A stretch of 64,000 nt of DNA from Prinia subflava (Eukaryota; Chordata; Aves; Passeriformes; Cisticolidae): the NCBI RefSeq assembly GCF_021018805.1, contig NC_086248.1:93711739-93775738 (forward strand). The letters are read 5' to 3'. This document shows positions 1 to 11,765 of this stretch, one piece after another; position 1 is the stretch's first letter; every line of letters begins with the position of its first letter. The notes under the pieces were generated by a model that saw nothing but the letters and a program-made list of their open reading frames with translations, was not told the origin of the DNA and made no database searches. Both the position numbers and the translations under genes were made by a program.

Positions 1-3000
1 GTACTTTAACCTTTTCTTGAAAGAACTGGAAGATTTAAAGATTTATAAAGAAATTTTGCCTAAACTAGGAAATGACTCATATTTGACATGTATTGAAATG
101 ATAATGCTGATTTCAATAGGCACTCTAAGAGCATTTTCCTCCCAGGAGAGTAATTCAGTCACGGTTACCTCTCTGCATTTAGATTTTAAACTTACTTTCC
201 AAAGCTTTTAATGTGCTATAGTCTGCCAAAACATGGCAGAGTTACATAGATATGATCAGGCAAAATAAAGGCTAGCAAAAAGACTATTTTTATAATTGCA
301 GACACTAAATATGAAACAAAAACATCAATCTGACATGTTCTCAAAGAATCTCCTGTTTCAGCAACCTCATCTGTATCTGCAGATTCATGTTTAAACTCCA
401 CTCGTCTTAATTGGTTAAATAAATTCTGAAGTATAAAAAGGAAACTGAAAGACCCTCAACACTGAAACTGAAAAAGAAAATACACAATGGTGCTGCTGTT
501 AGTGAGTGGAATAAATCTGATATTGGTTTCACTTTGCAGAGATAATATGCTACACAATTGGCCTTAATTATGCTCAACTATTTTATTTCTTTAGAAATTA
601 AGGTTTTAAGATGCCAATTTTTCTGAGGTTTCATTTCAGTGCATATCATATGCTTTTAAGTTAAGGCTATATATCTTTTGCTCCAGAGTGTACCTACCTT
701 CAGAGTTTTTGCTAATATATACCTAAAAATATACAGTGAAAAGTACCATTAAATCAAGATCAAATACACAGAAGGACCCCAAAACTTTAAGAAGCCTGAA
801 GGACTTGATCTTCACCAACTGAAAACAACTAGAATGGTAGAAAAATTTGTAGAGGAGTTTCAAGTTCACTACTTTGCATCTTGTAATAACAATTTTACTT
901 CATGCCAGATCCCCTATCCTTTTAGGTCATGCCATTCTTCCTGCATGACATCTTACTGTTCCCCTTTTTGATTATGTCTGTTACCAGCTGTTATGACAGG
1001 TACACTCTTAATATTTCTGCCAAGATCACCAGTAAAAATAAAACACAAGGCTGGTCCAAAGACTAATGCTCAAATAATTCAATTGGTTTTGTGCCTGCCC
1101 CCTCCCCAGGATTATAAGCAAGTTCCTTTGAGCAGTATCCATTGCAACCCTTCCCATGAGCATTCCCTTTGACCCTACAAATTCTCATAGGTTGTCACAT
1201 CAACCTGATAGAGGAAATCTGACACATTTACTTTGCCTGAAAAATCAGCTTTCTCATCAAAAAAAAAGCTAAGAGGTTAGACAGTGATGAGCTATCTATA
1301 GGAAATCCACGCTGCATTTTATCCCCTTTTTCATTTAGCTTCACATCTTTATCTGTTTCTTCCAAGATATTTTCTAAATCCTCATACCCACTGCATCAAG
1401 ACATAGGTCTGCATTGCCTAGATCCTTTTTCCTTCCTTTTGGTGCATGCTTTGGCTGGGGTGGAGGTTGTAGGTGTAGGGTAACCAGTAGGGTGCCGTGT
1501 TTCAAATTTGGGGCTAAAACAGCAATGATAATACATTAGTATTTTACGTATTGCTGAAGACAGCTTGCCCAATTTCAAGCCCTTTTCTTTTCCTAGTTGA
1601 ACTCCTCATCCCACCTCAGAAGTAAGCCAGGGTTTGGACCAAGAAACTGGGAACAGACACAGTTGGGACAAAAAGATATTCCTTATTCTATAGCCTCATG
1701 CGTAGCAGTAAAAACTAAGGTAGAAGAAGAAATGTGAAGAGATAGGATTTTACTTCCAAGGTGGTCTGCTGCTCAGAAACTGGCTGGGCAGTGGTCTGCT
1801 TGTGGGAGGTGGTGAGTGATTGCCTTTACATCATTTCCTCTCCTCCCAGTCCCTTTCCTTCATGAGTTTTTCTCACTTTTGCTATTTCTGTTGTCTCCCA
1901 TGTTCCACTGGCAGGGTGAGGAGGGCTCAGGTGCTTGGCTGCTGGCTGCCATCAACATGACACCTTTCCTAAACCAGAAGCATTAGAGCTCCACCTCTGA
2001 CTGGTGGCTTTGCATAGAATATCTCTTTGTCAAAGGATTATGTTCCCGTTCTTCCAGAATTTTTGGACAAAAACATCTGTTTGCATGAGCATATACACTT
2101 GCAAATTCATGTTTCTACTCTTTACGATCACTTTTGTTTCCATGCATTAGTTTCCATTACCCCAACTGGTTTTGCTCTGTGACTCCTGAAAATAAAACCA
2201 AGGTATTTATTCTGGGGATCTTACTCAAATCATCCCTTATCTCAAGCACACTTTCACTGTACTCATGTCTTGCCTTCTTACACAAAAAAAATTGTAAGAA
2301 TTTTTTACCATATGACAGTCTAATTCATATCAACCACTCCACAGTTTTATTTCTATGCTACATAGTATTCTCTGTGAATCTGCTTCCCCATTCCCCAGTG
2401 CTCACACACTCTGCCTTCTCTGACTGTAGGGGTACTTATTCACACAGATAAGCCTGGGCAGTACATTTCCATATTTTTTTCCTTTAAGGGCAAAAGTTTC
2501 TCTTGATTCTATTACATTAATTTTTTAAAACCTCCAGGCTTTTTTTCCATTCAGTCCCCAGACTCCAAAGTTTACCTTGTTTCATTAAAAATAGTTGCAT
2601 GTGTTTGTTCTCTTTGAAACCCAGAAGTGTACTTAGAGAACCAAAGAACTGCTTACTCTTCTTTTTCATCATTCATTTCTTCTTTTAACTGACTCTAGTT
2701 ATGAATGCTCAACATTATTCTTGAGACCTACACCTCTGATAATGCCCTCATCACTTAACAAGGCTGGTATACCCAGACTTTCTGCTTCAGCAACTATTCG
2801 ATGAGAAACCCTTCATGCAGAACACACAGGAATGTTTGGGCCCTGCCCTTGTTAGTAGAACTTAAATTTCCCAGCTATAAACTGGAAAGTAAGTCTCTGC
2901 AATGACACAGTTCTTAGTAGTAGTTCTCTCTAACAAATTACACATCTAAATACAAACCCGAGGATTTAAATTCCTAGATTACCTCAGTAGAATTAATTTA

Positions 3001-4885
3001 CTATCCTTCTCTTCCCCTAGAATTATTTTATTCCAAAGAAATTATTTTCAGTTGGTGCTATCCTTTCTTCTTTCCTTCCCTCTTATCATTTAATTACTAT
3101 TTGGTGCTATTCCACCATTTAGCTTTCATTTTTATCATTCCTGAATAGGCATGTGCTCTTACACCTGAATTCCAAACACACCTGCCATTCCACCATATTT
3201 TTTCTCTCTTTAAATTCAGTTTCACATTTGTAATCAATACTTCACACTCTGTGATGGTGTCTTTTGCCTAGCATCTGGGTGCATGAGGGACAGACACTTC
3301 CAGATGGAAGTTACTTTTGTGTATTTTTGTATGGTCTTGCTCATGTTGTCATTGTTCATTTATGGAAAAACATGCTTTTGGCCCCCCGCTGAAAACAAAC
3401 AAACAAACAAACAAACAAACAAACCTTTGCCTAAAGTCTGATAGCCAGGCCAAGGGCTAAATGGATCAGGCTGCAGCCACTATCATTTCTAATGGCAAGT
3501 TGCATCCTACAACAGCACAAAGCACAGGAAGGTTCCACCCTGAGCTCAGAAACTTCAAAAAGGCATTAAGCCTGCAGTTTCTTTAAGGCTCTAGAAGCTA
3601 TAATTTTTCACTCCTGCTAAGAATTGAAAGCTTTCTACAGAGAAACAAAGGACCAAATTCCACAGGGTGGTTCTCGTTCCTTTGTAATGCAGTTCAAGAT
3701 GTGTGTGTGTATTTAACCAGCCCTTTCACTTTCACTTGGCTGTGCCAGGCTTTAGCAGTTTCTGGGGTACAAAATGCAACTGACAGCAGCAGCAGTAATA
3801 TAGCACCCTTGGAGTGCTTGAAGTGTAAAGTTCATTAGTTCTACCTTAAGGTCACTCTTTTAATCCAACAGCCAAAACCTTATTCACACTACCATGCTGT
3901 TATCCTGGAAAAAAAGAAAACTGCAAAAAAATCAAGACGTCGGCTTAGATACTTCTTACAAGTGACAAGATCAGCACTAAAAATCCAAATCACAGTCAAT
4001 ACCTTTTAGCAAGTTTCAAGAAAGCAGCAAAAGTATTCTTGATTGTGCTGCAGACCAAATGAAATTTAATAGAACGGATAGAGGAAATGAAGGAAGGAAA
4101 AGATAAACATTTCAATACCTGATAATTGTGTTTTATAATTATTAGTTGAACTTGGCTCACAAACAGAATTTACTAGGGTGTCTGTTGGGAATTACAAGAC
4201 ATGCAAATAACTGAATTTTAATTTCTTCTGTGTTTGTTTACTGATTTTTGTACATACAGTTTAAATTTTAACAAACTCAATTTTGCTTTATCCTCAGTGG
4301 ATATTTGTACACTTATTTAAAAGTTATGTAAACAGAAGACTTTTAGAACACAGGGATTGTGCTCTAACAATTCTGAGTCATATTCTTAAAATAAGAGGTA
4401 ATAGCTCTGTAACTTACTAGCTTGACTGATCCTGCACAAACTCACCCATTTACTTATGTGCCATGTAACAAGTTTTTAAAATTAGATGGAACACAGCTCC
4501 ATAAGGTAAGTACATTAGCATGTACAGATGAGAATGGCATTCCCTTCTAAAGGAAATAATCTGAGACCTGAAACTAATCGGTAATGTTAGATATAAGTAT
4601 CTTAGAGATTAGTATATGCTTTTCTTCACCTCATATCCTCATGTTCTTAAAGGTGAGAATTTTCAGTTTTGTACAGCTTGCTTGTTTAGAAGAATGGGCA
4701 CAGCATTTCTTTCCAGTGCTAAATTAGCAACTGCCTCAAAATGAGCTCCCAAATTAAGCTCCTTACCTACAACACTCAAGAGCTATCATTTACCCCAAAT
4801 TTATTCTTTTATATTTATACAGTTACACCAGTCTCACACAAAAGTTGTATTTCAACAAATATTAAATGGTTTTTATTTTACTCAC
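1..4885 (-). other. USH2A: USH2A intron (part) after the second coding exon
   Basis: AT-rich sequence on the downstream side of the USH2A exon at 4886-5051. The donor GTGAGT starts at 4885 on the minus strand. I looked for the next usherin exon, which should continue the laminin-G-like domain, and did not find it, so it probably lies left of the window. Apart from an AAAC microsatellite near 3.4 kb, nothing here has a supportable function. Open frames such as the 105-codon one at 2134-2451 show no recognisable protein and lie in low-complexity intron-like sequence. Confidence 0.85.
3392..3424. repeat. (AAAC)n microsatellite
   Basis: About eight uninterrupted AAAC units on the plus strand, GTTT in the sense of USH2A. 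It lies in a USH2A intron, more than 1.4 kb from the nearest exon. AAAC-type arrays recur in this window, near 15.6, 19.55 and 53.4 kb. Confidence 0.9.
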
Positions 4886-5051
4886 CTGCACACTAAGATG
4901 AATCCATTTCTTCACAAGAATTCTCCCCAGTGTCATTACTTTTATTGGTGGCTGCAAACCATTTACTGTGCGATAATAAAACATGGTCTCTTTCTCAGAG
5001 ATTGTGAGTTTGAACACAGTCTGCCCATCAATAGCTTTTTCTATCACACAC
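4886..5051 (-). CDS. USH2A: Usherin, second coding exon (laminin-G-like domain)
   Basis: Internal coding exon of usherin, a very large extracellular and stereocilia or periciliary membrane protein needed in photoreceptors and hair cells. On the minus strand the acceptor AG is at 5053-5052 and the donor GTGAGT begins at 4885, giving 166 bp. The first base completes the Met-162 codon begun in the previous exon, and the exon ends in phase 0 with Gln-217. It encodes residues 163-217 of the N-terminal laminin-G-like (concanavalin-fold) domain. Recognisable motifs include KLTISEKETMFYY, NGLQPPIKVMTLGR and KKWIHLSVQ, which I know from vertebrate usherin. The exon length and phases fit the human exon spanning c.486-651. 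The neighbouring coding exon is 5.1 kb upstream at 10161. No frameshift or stop is present. Confidence 0.97.
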
Positions 5052-8000
5052 CTTTGGAAATAACCAAGAAAAACAACATAAGGTCAGAGGCACACACATA
5101 TACACATTCTTGCCAAGGTGCTATCCTGTAAAGTGATGCTAACCAAAATGTATTAAAATAAACATTAAAAATACAGCTCTTGAGAAGATGCTCAGTGACA
5201 GTGAAAGTCACAGGATGTACTAAGTGTAAAAGAACTTTAGCAAAGATATTTTCTGTTTCAGTCTGTGAGGTTTTGGGGTTGTTTTGAGGCTTTGGTTGCA
5301 TGTTTTTTGTGTTTTGCTCTGTTTCTTGAGTGCTTGCAACCCCAGCTCATTTGGGGGTGGAAGAGAGGTCCAGTTTGCCTCCTCTCTTGAAGGCTGCAGG
5401 ACAGAAACCACAGTGACTGTGCAGGTTTCTGCCACACTTTCCATACAAAGCTGTGCAACTTAGTACATCCCGTGGAGGAACTTTAATTTTCCTAAATCTA
5501 ACGAGATAAATGCAACATAACCACAGAAAGCAGTACAAATGACATGCTTTGGTAGTAAGTCTTCCATCTTTCCACCCAATAACACCAGCTTAGTCTACAC
5601 TCTCCCCTTTGAAGTGTCTTTCTTGAACCTAAGAAACTAGAGCAAGGCAAGAAGGCTATCCAGACATTTATTAGGAATTTTTTCCCCACAAAAGTCACAT
5701 CAATAGCAAATGTAACAATGTCATATAAGGTACAGAGAACACCATCCACAGCAACCTATTTTGCATTTCAAGCTGCTGAAATATTTTTGCCAATCCCATC
5801 ACCATGATGTCAAGAGTCTTGAGAAAGCACAGGCTCCACATGCTTGCGTAACAACTACGTATTTTATTAAAGCAATCATAAATACAAGAAAAAATTATAA
5901 AGATCTACCCTTCCCATTTGAGCTGCTCAAGAAATACAGTTCTCAATGTACTGACCCATGAGAAGTCAAATATTTTAACAGCTACTCCAGACTAAATTAG
6001 TGCATTAAGTCACAAGAGGGAAGCATATAAAATTTGTATGATATTTTTATTTACTTACACATATTTCAGAGACAAAGAAAAATAAAACCAGAAAACCCCT
6101 ATCTACTGATAAGTGTCTTCATCTACTCTCATTTATAAAAGAGAACTATCAAAAAAGGCTGTTCTTTGATACTGTCACTATTCACTAATTCACCTTTAAA
6201 TCCAAGGGAAAAATTAATTCCTCCTGTTACTGTTCTAGCCTGTTGGAATGTTGTCAATGAAACACCTTGCAAAATGAAGACTTCTGTTTTCCTCACTAAA
6301 ACCACATTTCTTAATAAATTGTCCACTGGTCTTTCCCATATTTTGTTTGCTTGTAAACATGCTAGTTTTGCTAGATAATAAATGTGAAGGAAGGCTCAGC
6401 TAAGTAGCAAAATATTTAGGAACTGGATTTACCCAGTTCCTGGATAAATAATAATTGGATAATCCAGGGTTTTGTTTATTTTACTTATCTAAAACAAACA
6501 TCCCCACATTGTTTTTATCCCCAAAGGTGCCATGACTTTAAGAAGGGAAGCGACCTTGATGTACATCACTTTGAAAACTGGAAAGAACAAATGTGAATTG
6601 TGACTTACTAGTGAAAGGGGAAAATCAAGGGGGAGAAGAGAAGAGAGGGGAGGAAAAAGAAAAAAGGAAAAATCCAAACTAGTTCTAACACAGGTGAAAT
6701 AGGAGGAGGCATTACTTCTGACTCTGAGCTTGATTTTCCATTCCAGCCATGATTACAGAGAGAAGCCACTATTCTTTGTGAAGGCTTCAGCTTCTGGTAA
6801 CCTGCAGTCCCACAGAGCCAGTACCTGACTACATATATCTCAGTGGTGGGGTTGGAGGGAAAAAAGCCACTAACACAAATCCACTCAGTCAGCTTTCAAA
6901 GAGAAAAAGAGAACTGGAGCAAATGGGAACACCTGCACTGGTTCAAAATCAGATGCATGGTATCTTAAGGCAAATACCTCTTTTAGTCTAATTCCTAATG
7001 TAAAGCATCTGAACAGATAATAAGTAATACCATATGATTTTAGTCCCTTAAATAAAGTTTAAAAAAACCCTATGTGCTACCCACTTCACAATCAGGCTGT
7101 TCCTGCTGATCCTTTTGCTTGTAAAAGGTCTCAGCTCATTTCTTGCCATCACCAATATCCTCTGGGCATCTGAACTTGCTCCAGTTCACACTGCATTGAT
7201 ATAAGCTGCCTGTAATGGTTACTCACATATGCAAAGCTTGTACCCATATCTTTATCCTACTCCACTGTGAAGGGCTATCAGCATATACAATTTTCTATAT
7301 TGTGCTAATGCTTACATATAGGCTACATTCAGGCTTACTGAAGGCAATTATATTAACTGATGAGTACATGCACCAAGGGAGGAAGCATGAGGCAAGGATG
7401 GAGCTCAGGGGCAAGAACTCTGCTCACTTACTGCCTAAAGGAAAAGAAAATTTAAAGACTGGAGTACAAATGTCAATGCTTTCTCACTCTTGCTTTTCTT
7501 CAATATTTCCAATATGCAGTGACTTAAAAGCATGCCTACAAATATCTCTACTAAACATCTTAGAAGAACATCAGGGCTTTGAATAATTCTGTAGCATGAC
7601 CTGACTCTCCTCTCTGTGTCAAAGTGTATTGTCTCCCAGATTCACATAAGACAACTTGTTGTATGAAACTGATGAAGAAAATTCTTGGTGTCTCTGCTTA
7701 TGTGCAATCTTTAAAGTGCCTTCAGACTTGGATCCTCACATCACTGTCTCATTTCAGCCAGCACAGTAACTTCTAACAAAAATCCTGCTATTCTCTTACA
7801 TGGGTACATGCCTATCCGAATGTCACAGGATGTAACAGGATACTGGGCAGCAACACTCCTGGCTTCTTTTCTAAGCACACACTCTCACAGGCAGACCATA
7901 TAAAATTCAGCACAAAAACACATCAGTATGGCATGTCCAAAACACAGGGGTCTGCTCTGCTTCATGTTAGAGCAAGTAAAAAAAATCCACCTTGTTAAAC

Positions 8001-10160
8001 TTTCAGTCATTCTACTGGCAAAATGAGGGGCTTTGGTGGGAGCACAAAGACTTTGTTAGAATGCATCCCAGTTCTGTGAGGTTCCTCTGCTGTGATAATG
8101 GGGTTTAAAAGGTCTCACAAATGACATGTAACAGGGACAATTCCCCATCAGGGACTGAAAAATGTAGGACAGCCAGTAAGCCAAACTTCATCTGACTTCA
8201 ACCTGAAGGACTCACTAAAACAATATCATAAAAGGGAAAGCATCTTAGTCTGCTGGTAAATTACTTCTCTTTCGTAAGATGCCTTGAGTCAAGCTTCAAT
8301 GACTGAATGTGCAACAACTGCTCCACCAGAACTGGAGCTCAGTATTCCTTTTATGAAAGAAGAAAAATTAACACAATTCTTTCTGTGCCAGTGAAACAAA
8401 AGCACCTGGACAGTGGCATATCATCCTGACAACTGGAATAACGGCTGTCCATCTTCAGTTTTCAGGATCGGGCTTTACCATTGTCTTTACTACATGCTGA
8501 ATAGCAGCAAATCTCACAAGGCATAAGAATGAAGTGATCTATTGCAAAAATTGAATAAAAACATTTAAATTTTAAAGTGAGCCATAAAACCCACTGAACA
8601 GGAATATGTACACTCTGTAGTTATTAACATAGCAGCAATTGGAAGCTAATCTTTTACACTAGTCCATGGCTTATCAGTCATCAGTAGAGTCTGGTTTCTT
8701 CACAGCACTTAATCATTTGAAACTAAGGACATAACATTTCATTGTTTTAGGCTCCATGCATCAAAGCCTATCCCATTGACAAAAGACTTCACAGATCTCA
8801 CTCAACATGTTGCTGCAATAGCTTGCTTGGAAATTAGCAAGATGCTTCTGCTTCAAGTTAGGCCCTGCTGAAGGAGACTCTGATGTGCCCGTGTGTGTGG
8901 ACAGGAATTCATGGCATGGGAACACACCAGAAATGGACTCTGATGTTCAAGATTCAGCCATTATATAGAAAACCACAGGCCAAGGCTCCAGAGAGGCCTT
9001 TACATATACTCCCAGCTGAAATGATTTAACTTCAACTCAAAAGTCCCTTTTGCTCTGCAAACATCCTTTATTTTCCACTCCATAACCACAAACTCTACAG
9101 TTAGGTCAAGCTTTTAAGGTAATTATCACTGCACAAAACATACTATAATTTTACATTATGATTTTAGATATTTCTGGGGTTTTGATGATTTTGCTACCTT
9201 TCAACAAGTGCCTGTTTCACATCAGCATGCAAAATAAGTATGAAGAATACCTCAGCAAAGCAGATCGCTAGCTGCCTTTTAAGAACAAGTTACCAACACA
9301 AACATAAAATCATTTGTGGCAGGTAGTCTGAAGGAACAAACTATACTCTTTGTGTGCTGTATTTTAAAGAGATCTGCACAATGAAGGTAAGAAGGAGCAG
9401 GAGGCTCTGCATTTTGTGATAGATGACAGAACTTTTTTTGCAGGATCTGGGACGCATTTTTCAAAAAGCAGGTTTTTCATTGTAGTAAGGCCCAGTCAAG
9501 CTGAAAGGTCACTTCTAACAGCAGTATTTCCTGAAAATGCAACATGTAGGCAAATAGGAGAGGGAGCATGCTTAGCCATCTCTATTTTGTGAGCACCTAG
9601 TAAAATTTCACTAGCAGTTTCAATAGTGGAATGGTTTGTGAAAGTAGCAACACAATCTGCCAGTCGGGCAACATTCCCCAGATCTTCTAGGAACACGATG
9701 ACCTCTCTTTCATATATACACAAAATATACATTTTGGTGGCTTTCCTTGTTTGTTTTTAAGACAAACTTGTGTTGGAGAAGCCCTAACATCTTAGATTTT
9801 TTTTTCCAATCACGAAAGCAGCAGCAGCACAACCCTATGACAACATAATTTTCTAGCAGCTTTTAGAAGGAATGTCATTTGGAAACATAAATTTCTCTTT
9901 TTGAGAAAAGATATGCACACTATGTAAGAATAGTTCTGAACACTGAAAGCCATTGGACTATCATCTGAGTCCATGCCACTGAAACTGAAGCTGTTGGTCT
10001 TGACATCTGGGAAGACCCCAACCTAAATAAGGCTCTATAAACGTCACAGTTTCCCACCACACCTTTTAAAAGTTTAAAGAGCTTGCTAATAATGACCGTG
10101 ACTACAACGATCAATTTTTTTAAGAGCACCAGGAAAGTAAACACCTCCAATACTACTTAC
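5052..10160 (-). other. USH2A: USH2A intron between the two coding exons
   Basis: A 5.1-kb intron bounded by the donor GTAAGT at 10160 and the acceptor AG at 5053-5052 on the minus strand. It is AT-rich and holds no exon, RNA gene or repeat that I can name. Open frames inside it, for example 7215-7586 on the plus strand and 5498-5749 on the minus strand, encode nothing recognisable and are best read as chance. Confidence 0.85.
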
Positions 10161-10645
10161 ATTACACCTTCTTGCTCAGGTTTCAACCATACAGTTAACG
10201 TAAATGAAGCTCCGAGCCTTGGAGGACGGGGAGTAGAGAAGCAATCCTTGTGATTGTGAAAAATAAAACTGGAAACATTGCTGGAGGACCCTGGATGCAA
10301 GTCCCTCTTCTCCTCTGTGATACAGACACCAAGGCCTTCTGAAAGGAGCTGTTTGTAGGACGAAGGCGACGACCTATATGGACATTCCTGAACACAAAAC
10401 CTCTGAGTGCAGGATATAATACTTTGAACAGCTACTGAGCTATGACAAAAAGTACTTCGGTCTGGCAGCCCACAAGTGGCTTGAGTTGGCACGATTGACA
10501 CGTTCTTGAAAGCTCCCACGTTTTCAAGCCTAGGGAAATGTCCCTGAGAGCTGACCAACACAAAGGAATCATAATAAGTTAAGAATAATGTTTCAATAGC
10601 ATGAAACAAGAAACGACATCTCAAGGAAAGAGCCCGGCAATTCAT
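10161..10645 (-). CDS. USH2A: Usherin, first coding exon (start codon, signal region, N-terminus)
   Basis: Start of usherin. The ATG is at 10645-10643 with A at -3, and coding sequence runs 485 bp to the donor GTAAGTA at 10160, leaving a split Met-162 codon. This matches the human exon ending at c.485. Residues about 12-32 form a hydrophobic stretch consistent with a signal peptide. The family motifs FPRLENVGAFK (about 37-47), VPTQ, CGLPDRSTFC (58-67) and CPYRSS follow. The segment is cysteine-rich (Cys 58, 67, 79, 84, 88, 108, 135), as expected of a disulfide-bonded extracellular protein. N-glycosylation sequons lie at Asn-48 and Asn-123. The laminin-G-like domain begins near residue 146 with ASFTLTVWLKPEQ and continues in the next exon. 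The signal region is the least familiar part, and I would expect it to be the most divergent. No disabling change is seen. Confidence 0.97.
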
Positions 10646-10664
10646 GTTTACAAAAAAGCTCCTC
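10646..10664 (-). other. USH2A: Putative USH2A 5' UTR part of the first coding exon
   Basis: On the minus strand a candidate acceptor (ttaatcag, AG at 10666-10665) lies 19 nt upstream of the start codon. Human USH2A has a non-coding first exon, so a splice acceptor close to the ATG is expected. The pyrimidine tract is only moderate, so another acceptor further upstream remains possible. Confidence 0.5.
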
Positions 10665-11225
10665 CTGATTAAAGCAAACGTAAATAAATAATGATGTCCA
10701 TGTCGGTAGCAATGTCCTCAGGTGCTGTGCTTTAAGAGTTTACGTAGCGTTTCATCCTCAAAAGCCCCATGCAGGGACTCAGTCGCAAGGGACATCTACG
10801 TCTTCTGGCCAGTGAAACGCACATGGGCGACAGTCGGGAATCTGCAAACCACAGGAAACAGACACAGTCCGTAGGAGGAACCTGCTCTTTTGCACCAACA
10901 GAGGTGATGCCCGCCTAGGGATTTCAAGGGTTTGAATTCTTTGTCCAGATTCCAGGCAGCAGGCCCACCTGCACACCTTTGCCTGCTCGGGCAGAGACAT
11001 TTCTCCGAGCCCAGGCCATGGGATTAGGGCGGCTCAAGGGCACGCTGGCTCATGGCCGAGCGGAGTTTATCCCGGATCTGTCGCGTCACCTGGCTTTGTG
11101 TGTCACAGTAAGGAATTCGGGACACGGCAGCAAACCGGGCCATGCACCCTGGGCCTCTGAAAGTCTCTGCTGGGGGTTTCGGGCGGGTTGGTCGGCCCTC
11201 ACGCCTGCAGCCCCCCGGCGCTTAC
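10665..11225 (-). other. USH2A: Putative USH2A first intron
   Basis: If the acceptor at 10666-10665 pairs with the strong minus-strand donor GAG/GTAAGC (GT at 11225-11224), a 561-bp first intron results. A second good donor (GGG/GTAAGG, GT at 11330-11329) would lengthen it. The pairing is inferred from splice motifs only. Confidence 0.4.
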
Positions 11226-11765
11226 CTCAGCCTGGCACCGCTCGCTGGCAGCTGCCATCCCACCGCGCTATTCCCGAGGGACGCCCCCGTTCCCCGGGAG
11301 CGCTGTTCCTACCGTCCCCTCGCGCCTTACCCCGCCGCCCACCTCACGCCGGCTGCTCCTCTCAGCGCTCGGCAAAGCTGATTAAAACCACGTTCCCCAT
11401 CTGTCCCGTGTGGAGCTTTTTCTGACAGCGAGCGCCAGCGCCGGGGCAGCGCTGGAAGGGCTGCAGGAGCGCTCTGGCCCGGCCGGGAGCGGCGGCAGCC
11501 AGCGGGGCCAGCGCAGCCCGGCGCTCCCCGCGGCGACGCCGCCGTCGCCCGGCAACGCCGCGGCCTTCCCCGCCCCCGGGCCCGCCGGAGGCTCGGCCGC
11601 AGCGCCGCGCCCGGCGGGCCCCGGGACACGGCCCCGCCGCCCGGGCCCTGCCCGCAGCACGGCCCTGCAGCCCGGGAGCGTCCTCGGGCCCGCTTCCCCC
11701 GCTCGCCGTCTCTCCCCTTGCAAACGAGCGGCAAAGGTGGCGGTGAGCCGAGCGTGAGCTGCGGC
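10990..11765 (-). promoter_or_regulatory. USH2A: CpG island, probable USH2A promoter and non-coding first exon
   Basis: This is the strongest G+C-rich, CpG-dense segment in the window, densest from about 11400 to 11700. It contains several GC-box-like motifs such as GGGCGG near 11026 and 11182. It begins about 350 bp upstream of the usherin start codon. Minus-strand splice donors at 11225 and 11330 would end a non-coding exon 1 that starts inside the island. The long frames through it (for example 11327-11800 minus and 11410-11757 plus) are alanine-, arginine- and proline-rich on both strands, as expected of GC-rich DNA without stops. I therefore do not call them genes. A GTGAGC donor motif on the plus strand at 11743 leaves room for divergent transcription. 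Confidence 0.7.
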
